A stretch of DNA of 64,000 nt from Emydura subglobosa (Eukaryota; Chordata; Testudines; Chelidae): positions 459,562-523,561 of the forward strand of contig ML680038.1 in NCBI GenBank assembly GCA_007922225.1, given 5' to 3'. The notes under the pieces were generated by a model. That model saw only the letters and a list, made by a program, of their open reading frames with translations. It was not told the DNA's origin and did no database searches. The first letter of the stretch is position 1, and every line of letters begins with the position of its first letter. The translations under genes and the position numbers were made by a program. This document shows positions 45,840 to 59,809 of the stretch, in pieces.

Positions 45840-48800
45840 CTACAAATAAAAGAAAAAAAACTTTAGCACTACTTCTAAAGAACAGTTCTGTATTTGGACA
45901 AAGCTGTCAGAACGGTTCCAGGCAGAGAGAGCAGGTTTAACTAACAGTGGTGAAGAAGAGAGGACAACGGAGCCTTTTCCACACTAGAGATCCATCACTA
46001 CAGATTGATTAGTAGCTGCACTGAGGGGAGCTTTCCTAGTCTATACAAGACTCCAGAAAGTGGTCATGCTATATCAACTTTAAAAAGCTGCTTGAAGGTG
46101 GCATGACATATATTGAAGGTGATCTGCAAAGAATTTTGAGAGATCTGGCTTATGCTTATGCTTTATAAAGGTCAACTGCATTTTCTGCTTGTTTTTTTAT
46201 TAGAAATATCATTTTTCTGATTTTGCTGGAGAACTTCTGGAGGTCTTGGGATGTTTGAGTTTTAACACTTTAATTGAAATGGCCAAGAAGTACTGCATTA
46301 AACAAAGGCTTCCTTTATCCAAAAGGCTAATAATTCAAGTCATGCAGGTATTAAACAGCTCTTAAAAACAACAATGAAGGAATTTTAGTCAATTGCACAT
46401 TTTCGCTCTTGTGATGTCACCATTTCACTAGTACTGGATATGTATGTCACTGCAAAATGCAAGGTACACCATAAAGTCATTTGGCACACATTCCATTGCA
46501 GTTATTCATTTTATATGACATGCATATACGTCTAACTTTCAGCTGGTCACAATCCAATACAAGTGATCTCCTCTGGAATGGCTTTGGAACCCTGACATTG
46601 CTTTGATGGTGCCTTGGGTAAAACACCTCTTTTAGAAACAGCACTGATCATCTTCAGCAGTAAAGTGGGAAGAGTTTTCGGTTTTTGCTTTTGTTAACAT
46701 ACCAAGTAGAACTGAAAACTGATTCACACAGATTAAGTTGTAGCAAAGGCATGAGTACTCAATTACACTCGATCATCAAAGCCGACATGTTTGGCAGAGA
46801 AACCTAGTGTCAATGAAGGCTTCACTCTGGCTTGGTGATGTTCATATTCCACTACTTAAGGAAAGCATTCAGAACAAGCCAATGCTGATCAATAAAGTTA
46901 TTCAGCATAAACCCTGAATTGGAGTATTTTTTAAAAATGCAGAGGAGCTTCAAGGCTGTTACAAAAACAAAAAATACCGCCCTCATCCTCCGGGAGAGTT
47001 TCGGAGATATTGGGTTCAGCCTGTCTGCAGATGAAGGCAGACATTCAAAGGAGAAGAGCCAGAGACTTCACAAAGGCTCCTTTTCCATTGCTAGCAGATT
47101 TTATGTGGAAGACTCTCATACTACAATAGGCAGCAGCAGGAAGCCTGACACAACTATTTAAGTTAAGGTTTGATTTATGCTTGTGGTTCTCCCTGCAACA
47201 ATAAGGAGGAATAAGAAAAAAAATAAACAGGAGGGAAATTAAGTGTAAAACCATGAAACCCATTTGTCATTTCATACCCTTGTGGGAGAGCCCCAGGACT
47301 AGATGTACCATAAATTTGATCCAGTAGACCAATTCCTCTAATATTGATCTTGGCCATTAATTTAAAAACTTTTGTTCAAAATAAAATTTCTAAACTAATT
47401 TGCAGCCCAAAAAAGTTCTACAAGATTCAAGTCTTAACTGATTTTTTTCATATTTCAGTTTACAATTATGGAAATCTAAACTCACTGGCAAAAAATCTAG
47501 CAGTACAACAAACAGAAGTATTTCACTGAAGCGCATGGAGTAGTTGCTACAAATTAAGTTATGTTTCACTTGATATTGCTCTCAAGGATGGTATGCTAGA
47601 ACAGATCATATCTTTTAAGCACCAATATTGGAGGACACGAGCAGAATGATCAGTGTTAGTAGAGGCTGGCATGGTCTACAGCTATTTTTAGATTATCTCT
47701 ATGGCTAGCAGGGCAGCCAAATCCAGTATTTCTTCATGCATGAAGTGAGTTTTCGCTCCAGCAGTCTCACGTTAAGAATTTGCATCAATACCCATACATC
47801 CCATGTTACCTGTGTTACAAAACTTGAACTGTGACTCTGATGTGTCATGGAGCACTTGACAAATTTATTCAAACATTCTTCATGAGCAAAACACCAGAGT
47901 TCCACTTGCAATTCCCAACAAGAGGATCTTAGCACTCCTTACACCAGGCTTTCTGAGAATGCTCATGCTCCCTGCTGCCACTGCAGGGTCATTTACACTA
48001 CTAAAATTCATCAAAGTGTCCCAAAAGATTAGCAGATGTGCTGTACGTGTTACATGCACTCCATTATACACTACCTGCATGATTAAACACCTAGCACATT
48101 TGTTGTGCATTCCTTACAAATTAGTAATGCCTATCAAAACCTATCAACTTCGCATAGAAACCATCAAAAAATTGGTCAGTTTTAGAATTTGAGATCCAAA
48201 AGAATACAGCTTTGAGATTCACTTCACTGGCTGCTCAATTTTACCATCTTTGCTAAGTAGAATAGCGATAAATTACACTGGTCTTGGCCATCAGCCATTT
48301 CAAAAGAACTGAAATTGCTTGCTTTTAAGATATGCCAACAATCCACACTTTGGCTACATGGTAATTTAAACCCATACCATAATATCCAGTGCATACCCAT
48401 TGAAACCACAACAGGAATAGATTTTAGGTTTGCTTCTGGGTAGGAATGTAGAAATGAGTTATCCAGAGTCCTATGTTACATTAGCACATAAAAGTCATAT
48501 AGGTAAAAAAGGCTACTTGTTACACTGCTTGTGTGTCAAACAATTCAGTGTCACCTGTTTTCCAGCCTGCAGACCATAGAAGAATTAAGTTCTTAATGTG
48601 ACAAGAGACAAGGCTTCTAGATTGAGACATGTAGCCTCTTAGAATTAAGTGGAATACTGCATGCTGTACACAATGTCTGCATGTTAAGTGTTCTGCTTTT
48701 ACACTGCAAAGACCAAAATTTGCAGGAGTTTGTAATTTCTCTTGTTTGTCTCAATATTTACACTGTGTCCAGTAACTCATTGTAAAATCTACCAGGCTTG

Positions 48801-49319
48801 TCTAAAGAAATGGATCCTCTAGGAAAAAACAAATAACCACAGACTCCCTGAGGAAGACTAAACCACTGCAAAGTGTGGGAGAAAAGAACTAATTTTGGTA
48901 CTGGAGAGGTTTCCATATTACTGACAACAGCACCGTAACAGGAACTCAGATACCTATAAAAGGACAGAGTATAAAGCCCTTATAGTAGCAAATCTGCTGA
49001 GAACATGCTCATGAGACCATTTCCTCTCCCTACTTTTCAATGTTTTAGTCCCTTCCTCAGAGAGTAGCAACAAGCCTGAACCACTGGCAACCATGAATTA
49101 ATTCTACCACAAATTACAGCTTCAAAGATTGTCCTTTTCTTGATAAACCTAAAGTGAGCATTTGTTTTGGCTTTGCTAGAACTTGAATGCAGAAATAGCA
49201 GTCCTTGAGACTATGTCCAGCATAAAAACCTATCGGGAGGAGTTAAGGCTTTACTGAAGATTTCAGCTACCCACATATTTTTGGAAAGTCTTAGTATATT
49301 AAGAGAGTATGAGGCTGAA

Positions 49320-50760
49320 GTGTAATACACATGCCTCAATGGACCTTTTATAGTGACACTATCCATTTTACTACAGACATGATTTCTGTCATAAGGCAGG
49401 TCCAGGAAAAATGTTTAGAGAAGAACACGGATCTGTACTCAGTCTTCATAGACTTGACCAAAGCTTTTTATACTCTCAACAGAAAGTTATGGGCTTCTAA
49501 CATAACTGGGCTGCCCAAGAAGGTTCATACAAACAATCCATCTGTTCCATGATCACATGACAGTGCAAGAGCTCTCCAATGATGACAGTCACATTCAAGA
49601 TTTTGAATAAAGTCAAATAAGGCTGCATACTTGCTCCAGTGCTGTTCAATTTGTTCTCTGCCTGTGTTCTCAGCCATGCCACAAGGGATTTGGATCAGGG
49701 GATACACATCCGTTACTGACTTGATGGCTCCCTCAGATCTTAGAAGACTCAATGCTAAGACCAGGGTGCTGGAGAGACTTCTCAGCAAGGCACTTTTTGC
49801 AGATGACTGTGCCTTCATGGCCCATTGACATGATGGCCTTCAGTTCATCGCTGACAGATTTTTCTGAAGCATCCCAGCTCTTTGATCTCACCAGTCTCAG
49901 TAAGACAGAGGTCTTGTTCCAACCATCACCTCATTCCAATGCCCCAGCACCAGCCACCATCATCATCATCCAAGACATGAAAAATGTCAGCTGAAAAATG
50001 TGAATCTGTTCAAGTATTTGGGCAGCACCATCTCAAGTGACCGTTCCGTGTATAAGGAAATTGGATAAGAAAATGCTTACAGAATCAGTAAAGCTAGCCA
50101 GACCCTTTGCCGCCAAAGAGAAGTCCTCATCTAACACAATATTCATCTCTCCACCCAATTGAAGATCTATAGTGCAATGGTTCTAGCATTTCTCTTGTAT
50201 GGATCTGAGACACTGAATCTTTATAGACTGCACATTAAACAGCTAGAGCAATTTCACATGCATTCCCTCTGTTCAAGAATGTGCATTCACTGGCAGGAGA
50301 GAGAATATTAAGGTCCTGGAGAGAGCAAACACATTTAGCATTGAGGAAATGCTATTGAGAGCACAACTTAAGTGGACTGGACATGTCATCAGAATGGAAG
50401 ACCACCATTTCCCATAACAGATCCTATATGGGAAGCGAAGGCAGGGCAAAAGAAAGAAGAAAAATCGTACAAGCGATTCAAAGGTAACCTGAAGGATAGC
50501 CTTCAGCAGGCTGGCATCAGTCTGAAAGAACTCTAGCAAGTGGCTTGGAACCGAACTCACTGGCGGTCTGAGCGGGATCAATGAAATCATCTCCAGGCTG
50601 CACGTAAAAGGCGCCATAGAGCTGCATCATCAAACATCACAGGTACTGACTTCTCATGTCCACAGTGCAGCTGACTCTGTGCATCAGGGTTCGGACTTCA
50701 GAGTCATTTGCACAGCCACAGATAAGAACTGTGACAATATCCGGAGATGGATAACAACAT
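49320..50760 (+). mobile_element. Non-CR1 LINE, RT palm to C-terminal zinc finger
   Basis: The translation gives TTDMISVIRQVQEKCLEKNT, then VFIDLTKAFYTLNRKLW, and further on LLSKALFADDCAFMAH with the catalytic FADD, FQPSPHSNAPAPATI, and in another frame LRAQLKWTGHVIRMEDHHF. Near 50658-50720 a decayed CPQCS-type zinc finger follows, as in the C-terminus of this LINE type. The sequence style differs clearly from CR1. I do not assign a clade. It is 5'-truncated with several frameshifts. Confidence 0.8.
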
Positions 50761-51536
50761 TTCAGTTTGAAAATTAAACTCAAGTTCACTGCATAGTAGT
50801 TTAGCAGAAACAGCTAAAAAGTACTCCCCAAAATTCCAAGCTTCCTCCATGCCAAATGTCTCCTATCCATTGGCCAAAACTCCCAGCTTTTCCTTCCATC
50901 CAACAACTTCTGATGTAGTTAGGCACCAAACTCTGTGCCCTAAGATTGGAAGTGGAGACTGTATCAGACACATTGACCACTATGTTCTATAGTTCATTTT
51001 CATAATTCAGACACTTCTAGAAAAATCTAGATTAAATTGCCCTTAAATTTCACTGTGTTGCACTGGAATGCTGCAGATTAAAGGGAACCAAAACCACGGT
51101 TTAGACAGAGCTACATGGGCCTCAGGATGCTGTGTCACAAGGCCTATTTGAGATCAAATTCATCTGAATTTATTGGCTTTTGGTCATAAACTGAAGTAAT
51201 TGAAACTGGCCTGGCGCTGCAAGACAGCATGCCACCAATTTCCCCTTGACAATCCTACTACTTTGAAAAAGGAATTCTGCTTCAGGAAGGTCTCATGGGA
51301 GAGTTCACTCAAAAAGCACTCCACTGCTAGTCACCAAGATGTTACATACTCTGGGAACTCCTTTTCCAAGAATATCTTGTGCTGAACTTTGTGTAGTATA
51401 TTTTAAAACATTTAATTCAAAAATCCACTTTAAAAATGGTAGTCCAGGATTCTGAACTGCAGCTTCATTAAGTTGCACAGTAGCTAAAGGATATTAATTT
51501 GCTTTATTTCACCTTGGAAGAAAAGCAAATGACTCA

Positions 51537-52595
51537 GGCCACATCTACACATCAGTTTCGTCAAAATAAGGCAGCTTACTTCAACCTAACTATAGAGGTA
51601 GACACACTGCAATGCTCCTCCCACTGCTTTAACTCTCCTGCTACGCTAACATCATAAAACCACTTAGACAAGAGACACAGAGCATAACAAGTAGTTAGAG
51701 TGATGCAGTGTCAGTGTAAACACTGCATTGCTTACATCGCCCTAAGTAGCCTCCAGTAGGTATCCCACAATGTCCACCCTGACCTCTCTGGTCACTGTTT
51801 TGAACCCTGTTGCCTGCAGCCAGGTACACAGGTGAACACCCTCTGTTAAAGCCTCAGGAAGTTTTGAACTTGCTCTTCCTGTTTGCAGTGTGAAGAGCTC
51901 ACATAGCAACTGCCCAGCTGAGCATGCCGGCTCCATGCAGCAAACGTGCTCCTGCCTCAAGTACATGGGAGGTGGTGGATCTCCTGGGTCTGTGGGGAAA
52001 GGAGGCTGAGAAGGCACAACTCCAATCCAGCTGCAGGAACTTGTTCGGGGCATGGAAGGGAAGGGCTATGGAGATGCAGCAGGCATAACAGAAGGCAAGG
52101 GAGACGAACAGTTGCCTCTGGTGAGGAACCGCAGACATGCTGCTTCTACAAGGAAGGGGCTGAGATCAAGGTGGTGATGAATAGCCACTCTCCCCACCCC
52201 CCAGCTGAGTTCCTTGTGTAATCTTGTGTTCATAATACACAACACAAAACTTAAAGAGCAATGCTTTGACAGACGGCTGGTTCACGGGTTGCCAGGGCAG
52301 TTGAAAAGCAGCTGGAAACTAGTAGGATGCCCATGGATTGATGGGACTGGGAGACCTATATCATGTGACACTGAACCTGCCCCCATGAAGCTTTGCAAAC
52401 CCTTCCCAAAACACCCTGAAGCCAGTTGCACAGTGGGACAGCTACCACGGTGTACTGCTCTGTGTTGATGCAAAAGATGCTACTGTGGATGTGCTTTGCC
52501 GACACAAGGAGCATAGTGTGGATATACAACAGCAGTTTAATTACAGCAATGGCTGTACATCAACATAATTTAAAGCAACTTAGGGTATGTCAACA
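51537..52595 (+). mobile_element. Harbinger-type element relic with Myb/SANT-like segment
   Basis: It begins with the MITE-like end 'caggccacatctacacatca' and finishes near 'gctgtacatcaacataattt' and 'cttagggtatgtcaacacta'. Between 51929 and 52195 the plus strand encodes KRAPASSTWEVVDLLGLWGK followed by EAEKAQLQSS and, in another frame, CCFYKEGAEI, which matches the trihelix (Myb/SANT-like) DNA-binding protein that accompanies Harbinger transposases in reptiles. No transposase is present. The right end is uncertain because a second MITE-like end starts there. Confidence 0.6.
51929..52195 (+). pseudogene. Myb/SANT-like (trihelix) domain remnant
   Basis: A tryptophan-spaced helix pattern (STWEVVDLLGLWG) and a distal CCFYKE block match the accessory DNA-binding ORF of PIF/Harbinger elements, also domesticated in ZSCAN29/MSANTD-type genes. 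The reading shifts frame and has stops, so it is dead. Confidence 0.55.
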
Positions 52596-53010
52596 CTACA
52601 AACTTAAGGAGGGGAATTACAACCTAAATCAGTTTGTGCTAAGAATGGCCACAAGTCAGAAACCAATTGTTTTCTGACAGAGCTGCTAGACAGAATTCCA
52701 GGCAATATGTTTGTTATGTAAAGCTACAAGTGTCTGCAGGTATAGTATTGAAAGCAATTAAACCAGGATAGGACATCTTCATATGTTGTTTGAATTCAGT
52801 TACTTGCATGATAAATTAAGAAAAAATGTGTTTAACTACACTTTAAACACATATAACACATATACAAAACAAAGCACTAAGGTTGAAAAGTTCAGCAATT
52901 TGAAAATGAAGAAATGACAAAGTTTAGGCTGGGGGTGCTATCTTATTTCTGTCTTACTATCTGACTGATTACATGTAGTCCATCACATGCTGTTTTCCCA
53001 CAGAACCACC

Positions 53011-53027
53011 CATTCATTCATTCATTC
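53011..53027. repeat. (CATT)n short tandem repeat
   Basis: About four tandem CATT units. Confidence 0.9.
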
Positions 53028-54489
53028 AGGATGGATAATCAGTATTTTATGCGTGGCCGGCCCCATAACTCCTTCACCATCCAACATGTGATCTTTTCTG
53101 CAAGATCAAAAATTGATAGCACAAGATGCAGAATTAAACTGCCCATGAAACCTTAATTCAATCATTTTCCTAAAGTAAAGTGGTTCACTTTGACACCTTT
53201 GTTACTTTAGTACAGTTTTTTGAATGGAATTCTACACTGGAGTTTTCCTTTATGCAGATGAGAATTGACTTCTGGAAGCATAAGGATTGAACAGCCTCTA
53301 AACCACTGAGCCTGATACAGGAGCAGAACACAAGAACACTGTAAGGCATGACTATTTGGGCAGCATTATCTGCTCTTTATTAAAGCTATAATGTATTTGT
53401 GCCTCAGACACAAACCCAGTTTCTGGGATATCTATAGAAGAAGTTCTGCTTTGATGCTTCTTGTAAACAGGGTTCCAGATCTCTTTTTGAACTAAGAGCA
53501 GGAGGCAAGAATCCTGAATGTTATATGGAAATGTATGCTTTCCATATGTTGGAAAGGTCCACGAGAACCTAAAAAGCCACTTGAACCTGAAAAGCCACCT
53601 CAGCATCTCAAGTCCTTACAAGCAGAACAAGATATAATCAAACCCAGAATGAAGGAAATGAGACGTGCTAGTCTTACCCATGTCTTAGAGCTAGAAGCTA
53701 CTTTATGTCAGACCATACCATACATCACAGGCTGGGAACTGCGGCCCGGAAAAAGATTAGGAGTGGGCCAAAATCTTCAGCCACATATCAGATCTCTTGG
53801 GAAATTGATTCATAGCCACTTAGTTATCTCTATCTTGGGAAAGATTTTTTTTAAATGGGAATCTTAGCTTTTAACACTGAGTTTCCCCCTTTCCTCCTCC
53901 AAATGCAAAGGAGGATATATTTATGATCTAAAAATGAGAATCCTCAAATTTGGTTATAATCTTGACATCCAAAAGAAACCTTGTTGGCTCAAAAAGTATA
54001 CAGTGTCTTATTCTAGTGAATCCAGGTAGGGATTTTGTAGATTACAAACTCTTTGAGGCAGTGACCTAGCCATCTTACTTGTCTGTAAAGCATCATGTAT
54101 GCTGTTGGTATTGTACAATTAATCCTGAAGTGCTTTGTGAATAAGAGTCAGCCATCTTTGGAGTGGAACACAGAAGATGTTCCACAGCACAACATTCCAT
54201 AGCAATGCCTGTCTTTATTGCTGGGGGGGTGGAGGGGAAGGAAAGCCTTCAGTAACTGGTGTGCACTAGTTAGTCTGCATCAACTTCCCATGTGGACATA
54301 CTTACTGTGCACTAAGTGTTTTTGTGCACATTAGTTTTATGCACTTTGGAAGTGTACTAAGCTAAACCATCTGTGGGCACTCTTAAGATATGGTAAGACT
54401 GTCCACACACGGTGTCAGTGTTGAGTAGCTAACGCATTTTAAATTCACTCCTTGTCTACACAAGAAAGTCAGTAAGCCAAGCCCTTACC

Positions 54490-54680
54490 TTAGCGGATAG
54501 GCTTGGACTGGGAGTCCTGCGATTTTGGTTATTCTCAGCTCTCCAACTGACTAGCTTTTAACTCAGGCATATCCTTAAACCTGTGAGCTTCAGTTTCACT
54601 CATGAGAAGCGAGGCCAATGCTATTCAATCTTTGTAAAGTAGTTAGTTCTATAGATGAAAGTATCCTAATAAATTTATAA
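54490..54680. mobile_element. MIR-like SINE, reverse sense
   Basis: 'ggactgggagtcctgcgatt', 'ctcagctctccaactgacta' and 'gtgagcttcagtttcactca' follow the order of the reverse complement of a MIR core. Confidence 0.65.
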
Positions 54681-55654
54681 GCAATTGAAGCCAAAAGGTG
54701 AATTTGAACAGACAACACTGCAATTAATACTTTAAAGTGGTAGTGGGCTAGCTGCCTCTTCCCAAGAGTCTCACTGGACAAGTAACAAAACATTAGCACC
54801 TTCTTAGACATGTCATTCAAAAGATGGCCTCTCCAATATGTCAGTGCCCTTATTCGGAAGCACTGGGTCTAGAAAAGACAGTACCACCTACCAAATCAAA
54901 CTACTTCCTCCAGCACCTTGGAAAGTCCTCTAAAATATTAGAGAAGCCTGGTAAACTCTGCAGCCTTTCACAGTGAGAATTAGCAGCATTTCCATTGTCA
55001 GAACTCCACATGGATTTGTTTAAATGTTTGATCTGTGATGAGAACCTTTCAAAGAGCAGCAAAAAAAAAGTGTCAATAACCCAATGTCACGTGTTTTATT
55101 AACATCTTTAACTTATCCAAATGTGAAACTAGGGAGAAAAGAGGGATCCAAGATGCATCCAGACCTTCAGTTTAAGACTGAAAAGTGGCTGAAGACCAAT
55201 GTGTGGGTTAGTGCCCTAAGAACTAGGATGCTAGTTTGTTGAAATTTCCCCAGATTGTAAGGGAAGGGTTCCCAAATGCTTTCATAGCATAGATAACTAT
55301 TAGAGAAGTATTATGCACTACCTCCCTTCCAAATCACCTCCAAACCACAGGTCACATATGAATGACACACCATGATCAAAATGTCTCAGTGATCTGGAGT
55401 CTTTAGTGGGCTACTAATTGTAGTCAGTGAAAAAGGGAAGGAAAGCTTTACTCTGTATATTTAGGAATCCACCAAAGAAAATTTAAAAAAAAATCCCCAG
55501 GGTGTAAGCTTCCTGAAAACAGAGCTGTGTCTTTTGGGAAATGCCCATTGCATATTAGGGATTGCCAGTTGAATGGGGGATTGCCTTTGTCCGCACAGGA
55601 AGTTCAGATTTTGAGTCACAGGATTAAATCTTAGATTTGAAAGAATCACCAAGA

Positions 55655-57180
55655 AAGCCATTTCCTACATCCCTGTGGGACCCCACTCAACATGCCCTTC
55701 CAGCTTGATTGTGAACCACTGATAACCACTCTCTGAGAATGGTTTTCCAACCAGTTATGCACCCACCTTACAGTAGCTCCATCTAGGTTGTATTTCCCTA
55801 GTTTGTTTATGAGGTGGTTATGTGAGACAGTACCAAAAGCCTTACTGAAATTAAGATGTACCACCATCTACTGCTTCCCCCCCATCCACAAGGCTTGTTA
55901 CCCTATCAAAGAAAGCTATCAGGTTGATTTGACATGATTTGTTCTTGACAAATCCATACTGACTTTTATATTTTTCACCTTATCATCATTTAGGTGTTTG
56001 CCAATTGATTGCTTGACTGTTTGCTCCATTATCTTTCCAGTTACTGATGTTAAGATGACTGGTCTATAATTGCCTGGGTTGTCCTTATTCCCATTTTTAT
56101 AGAGGGGCACTATATTTGCTCTTTTTCAGTGGAATCTCTCCCGTCTTTCATGACTGTTCGAAAATAATCGTGAATGGTTCAAATATCTTCTCAGTCAGCA
56201 TCCTGCGTATTCTAGAATGCATTTCATCAGGCCTTTAACTTGAACAAGTTAGACTACTTAGACTTTCCCTATTTTAGCCTCTGATCAGACCTCATTTTCA
56301 CTGGCATTCACTGTTCAATGCCCAATCACTACTAACCCTTTCAGTGAAAAAAAAAAAAAAAGTAATTTAGCCTTCTGTCATTTCCGCATTTTCTATTATT
56401 GTTTCTCCCCATCCTCCCTCGCCCGCCCTCCCCACACACTAAGTAACAGGCCTCCCCTGTCCATCTTCCACTTGCTCTAACGTACCTCTAAAAGTTTTCT
56501 TGTTACTGTTTGTGTCTCTAGCTAGTTAGTTTACTCTTGTTTTGTGCTTTGGTCTTTCTAATTTTGTGTTTGTTTATATTCATCCTTTGTAATCTGACCC
56601 AGTTTCCACTTTTTGTGGGACTCAGTCTCAGATCATTGAAGATCTCCTGGTTGGATGGTCTCTTGCCACACCTCCTCTCCTTCCTACACAGTGGGATTGT
56701 TTGCTCTTGTGCCCTTAATGTCTCCTTGAAAAACCGAAAACTCGAACTCCCCCCCACCCCCGACTTGCTTCCCATGGGATTTGACCTATCAACTCCCTGA
56801 GTTTGCTAAAGTCTGCCTTTTTGAAATCCATTATCTTTAGTGTGCTGTTTCCTGCCTACCATCCCTTTGAATCATTAACTCTGCCATTTCATGATCATTT
56901 TCCTCCAAGTTGCCGTCCACTTTCAAACTGTCAACCAGTTCCTCCCTATTTGTCAAAAATCAAATGTAGAACAGCCCTCTCCCCTAGTAGCTTTCTCCAC
57001 CTTCTGAAATAAAAAATGGTCTCCAATACATTCCAAGAACTTGTTGGGTAATCTGCACCCAGCCATGTTATTTTCCCAACAGATATCTGGGATTTTGTAA
57101 TAAAAGCTCTGGTTTGCAGTTGCTTTAAAACTTTGCCAGACTAACCATTTGGACTGAAGTGTACAGTGCAGCATCTACTT
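55655..57180 (-). mobile_element. CR1 LINE with endonuclease end, linker and RT start
   Basis: The minus strand from 57174 reads [20 protein letters not shown] (endonuclease domain end). Then comes a linker ([16 protein letters not shown] and KIRKTKAQNKSKL, 56775-56518). Then come RT pieces MPLYKNGNKDNPGNYRPVIL (56110 down) and FSKAFGTVSHNHLINKLGKY, WLENHSQRVVISGS and SGVPQG (to 55665). It stops inside RT, so this copy is truncated at both ends, unusual for CR1, which normally keeps its 3' end. Poly-A and poly-C slippage occurs at 56347-56360. Confidence 0.85.
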
Positions 57181-58550
57181 CAGACTGAACTTAAGTTTCA
57201 GCCAACAATTCAGCTGTTTGAGAAAGAGATCAGGGAAACAAATATTTACAGCCATTTGACTGAGTTCTAGTGCTTCCACGCTTTGAAGAAAGGACTTTCG
57301 TTTTGATAGGGAGACCCTGGCTTTAGAGGGATGGTTTCTGCTATCACTGAAAAACTATCCAAATCTGTCCAAGTTATAAGCCTCTGCAAGTCACTGGCTG
57401 CAGATGCTCAGAGATCAGCGAAGATTGGCAGCTAAATTCTCTAAACATTCCATCAGCAGTGAGATGCTCCAAGCAGCACTGCCCCTGCAATTGCTCTTTC
57501 TAGCTACTGTGGTGCCAGAACTGAGCAGAAAGATTCTCTTCTATTCTCACTGTTCCCCAACTGGCACCCAGGCAGAATAGAGATGGAAGAAGCAGCCCGA
57601 CCCAAATGCAGAGGAGTGAGAGGGGCAAATGGGGGAACCAGGGACAGACAGGTCTAAGCACTACAGAACATTCTTGTAGAAAAAACTGGATTAGAACTCA
57701 GGATTCCCAAGTCACAACATCCCTCTGCTGCCAAAATAATAGCTGTGGAAACCTACACTGACAAAGCATGTGGGTCATCTCCTGTAGTGACTGGTCCTCA
57801 GAATGACACTGTTGGGTCAATTGACAGAGGTCTGTACGTGGATCTAAAGTTTCCCCACATAGGTCACTAGCAGAGTTGGGTCAACATGGTTCCACATGAC
57901 TACATTTGTTTTCAGTTTGTTTTTTTAAGAGTACTTTATGTTCTAAATACACTTCAATTGTTAATTTGCCATTAAACAGAAAGGTGTAAGATTTGAACTT
58001 CACAAGTCACACATTTTTATACTATCCATTTTAGTATAGCACAAAGTGAGTAGTTGAAAGGAATACGTCATTTGTTACCCCCCCCTCCACCCGTGCTAAA
58101 ATTATTAAAACAAAAACTTCTGAGAAATTTGATGTAATCTGTCTCACACATGTACACCAGAAAAGCAACAGCATAAAATGCAATTTGGTTCTGACACCAA
58201 TTAAAATGAGGATTTTCCCTCAGAAGTGACTTTTCCAAAATTTCCGCTGCACATCTGTTTGGAAACACAGTCCTAGACAATAAATAGCCTTTTGCTCATA
58301 CCAGATAACGGAGTTACTTCTTTAGCTAAAGGCTGTGGGCTCATACACTGCTAATTACTCACAAGAAGATCACTATTCCACACTGCTGGAATGGACCATT
58401 TCTCCGGAAATATTAGTTTTTAACTCATGACCTATGTGACTTTATTTCTGAGGGTACATGAATCAGTCATTTTAAAATATAAATTGTTTCAAGCTTTTGA
58501 AACAAAATAGTAAATAAAGTTAGACCGTTGCTTCTTATGTGAAATATGGA

Positions 58551-58927
58551 TAGGGTGACCATACGTCCAGTTCTGGCCAGGACAGTCCTTTTTTAAACCC
58601 GGCCCCAGGTGTCCCAGCCTTGACAAAAATGGACATTTGGCCCATTTGCTCTTGCCAAATGAGCATCTGCTGGCAAGAGCAAACAAACAAATGCCCAATT
58701 TATCAAAAAGGAGGGTGCGTTCCCCTAGGGAGGAATGTTGAGGGGGCAGGCAATGTGAGGTACTGGGCAGTGGGGCTTGGGAGGTCAGCCCCAGCCATGC
58801 GGGGGAGGAGGAAGGGGAAAGGAGTGGCGGCAGCTTTGGAGAGTCCTGAGCACACAGGGAGGAGGGGAAGCAGCTCAGGTGAACTCCATGCCGTCCTGTT
58901 TTTACTTCAGAAATTAGGGTCACCCTA
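58551..58927. mobile_element. TA-flanked inverted-repeat MITE (mariner-like)
   Basis: The TA dinucleotides at 58551-58552 and 58926-58927 flank GGGTGACCATACGTCC at the left and GGTCACCC at the right, perfectly inverted for the outer 8 bases. TA target duplication suggests the Tc1/mariner group. The interior frames (58620-58928 plus, 58489-58971 minus) are not genes. Confidence 0.7.
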
Positions 58928-59809
58928 AGCATGGAATGGTTTTCACAAGAGGAACTAAACCTGCCCTTCATGTCTTTAAACCCACTTTATGACTTGCTGG
59001 GGAAGGACATTAAAAGGACATTTTTACCTTTGGACGATACTGCTAAGTGAGCTGCCAGAAAAAGCACAAGCAAACAGCTGAAAGTATTCAGTTTCTTCTA
59101 GTTAAGATGAGTCATGACCAAGAGTTACTTTGACTAAGTTTTAAGAGTATTCCTTGATATATGGATAGTGTTTAAATCTGAAAAGTAAATCCTCTAAGAT
59201 ATTAACAATGAATATTTCCCATCATGCATTTCCAAATGAGGACATGGGTTATCCAACTTTTTAAAAAACAAACAATCTGTTTTAATTGCATCACAACCAT
59301 GACTGGACTACTGCAGAGTCATTTTCTACAACAGCTGTCAGACCAGAGACCAATTAACAGCTTGCAACACTTGCAGAACAGACCATTAAAAGCAAGTGTT
59401 CCATGCAACAATGTCAGTTTAATCTGGATGGAAGCCATCTGACTAATTATTTCTCCTTTGCATTGAAGATTTATTTAATCTAACCTAGTGTATTTCAGAG
59501 TGTTTACAATACAGGAATGCCCAAGTTTATTCCAAATTATATTCAGGTTTCACTCCAGACACTGCACATCCTGATACTAGTTAAGCTTTCATACCAACAG
59601 AACCATTAGATTAATTAAGGACTATTACCATTTACAATGTTCCTATAAAATGTCTATATTAGATTAAAGACTGATGAAAACTTTTGCAGTCAATTCTAGC
59701 CCACGCATACGTAAAGTGCTCCCTCAGTGTTAATCTAGTAGAAATTTAAGGGGTTCAGAGATGGACAAGGAAAAGCAAATGAAGTCATCACTACAGAATC
59801 TGAGTGCTT

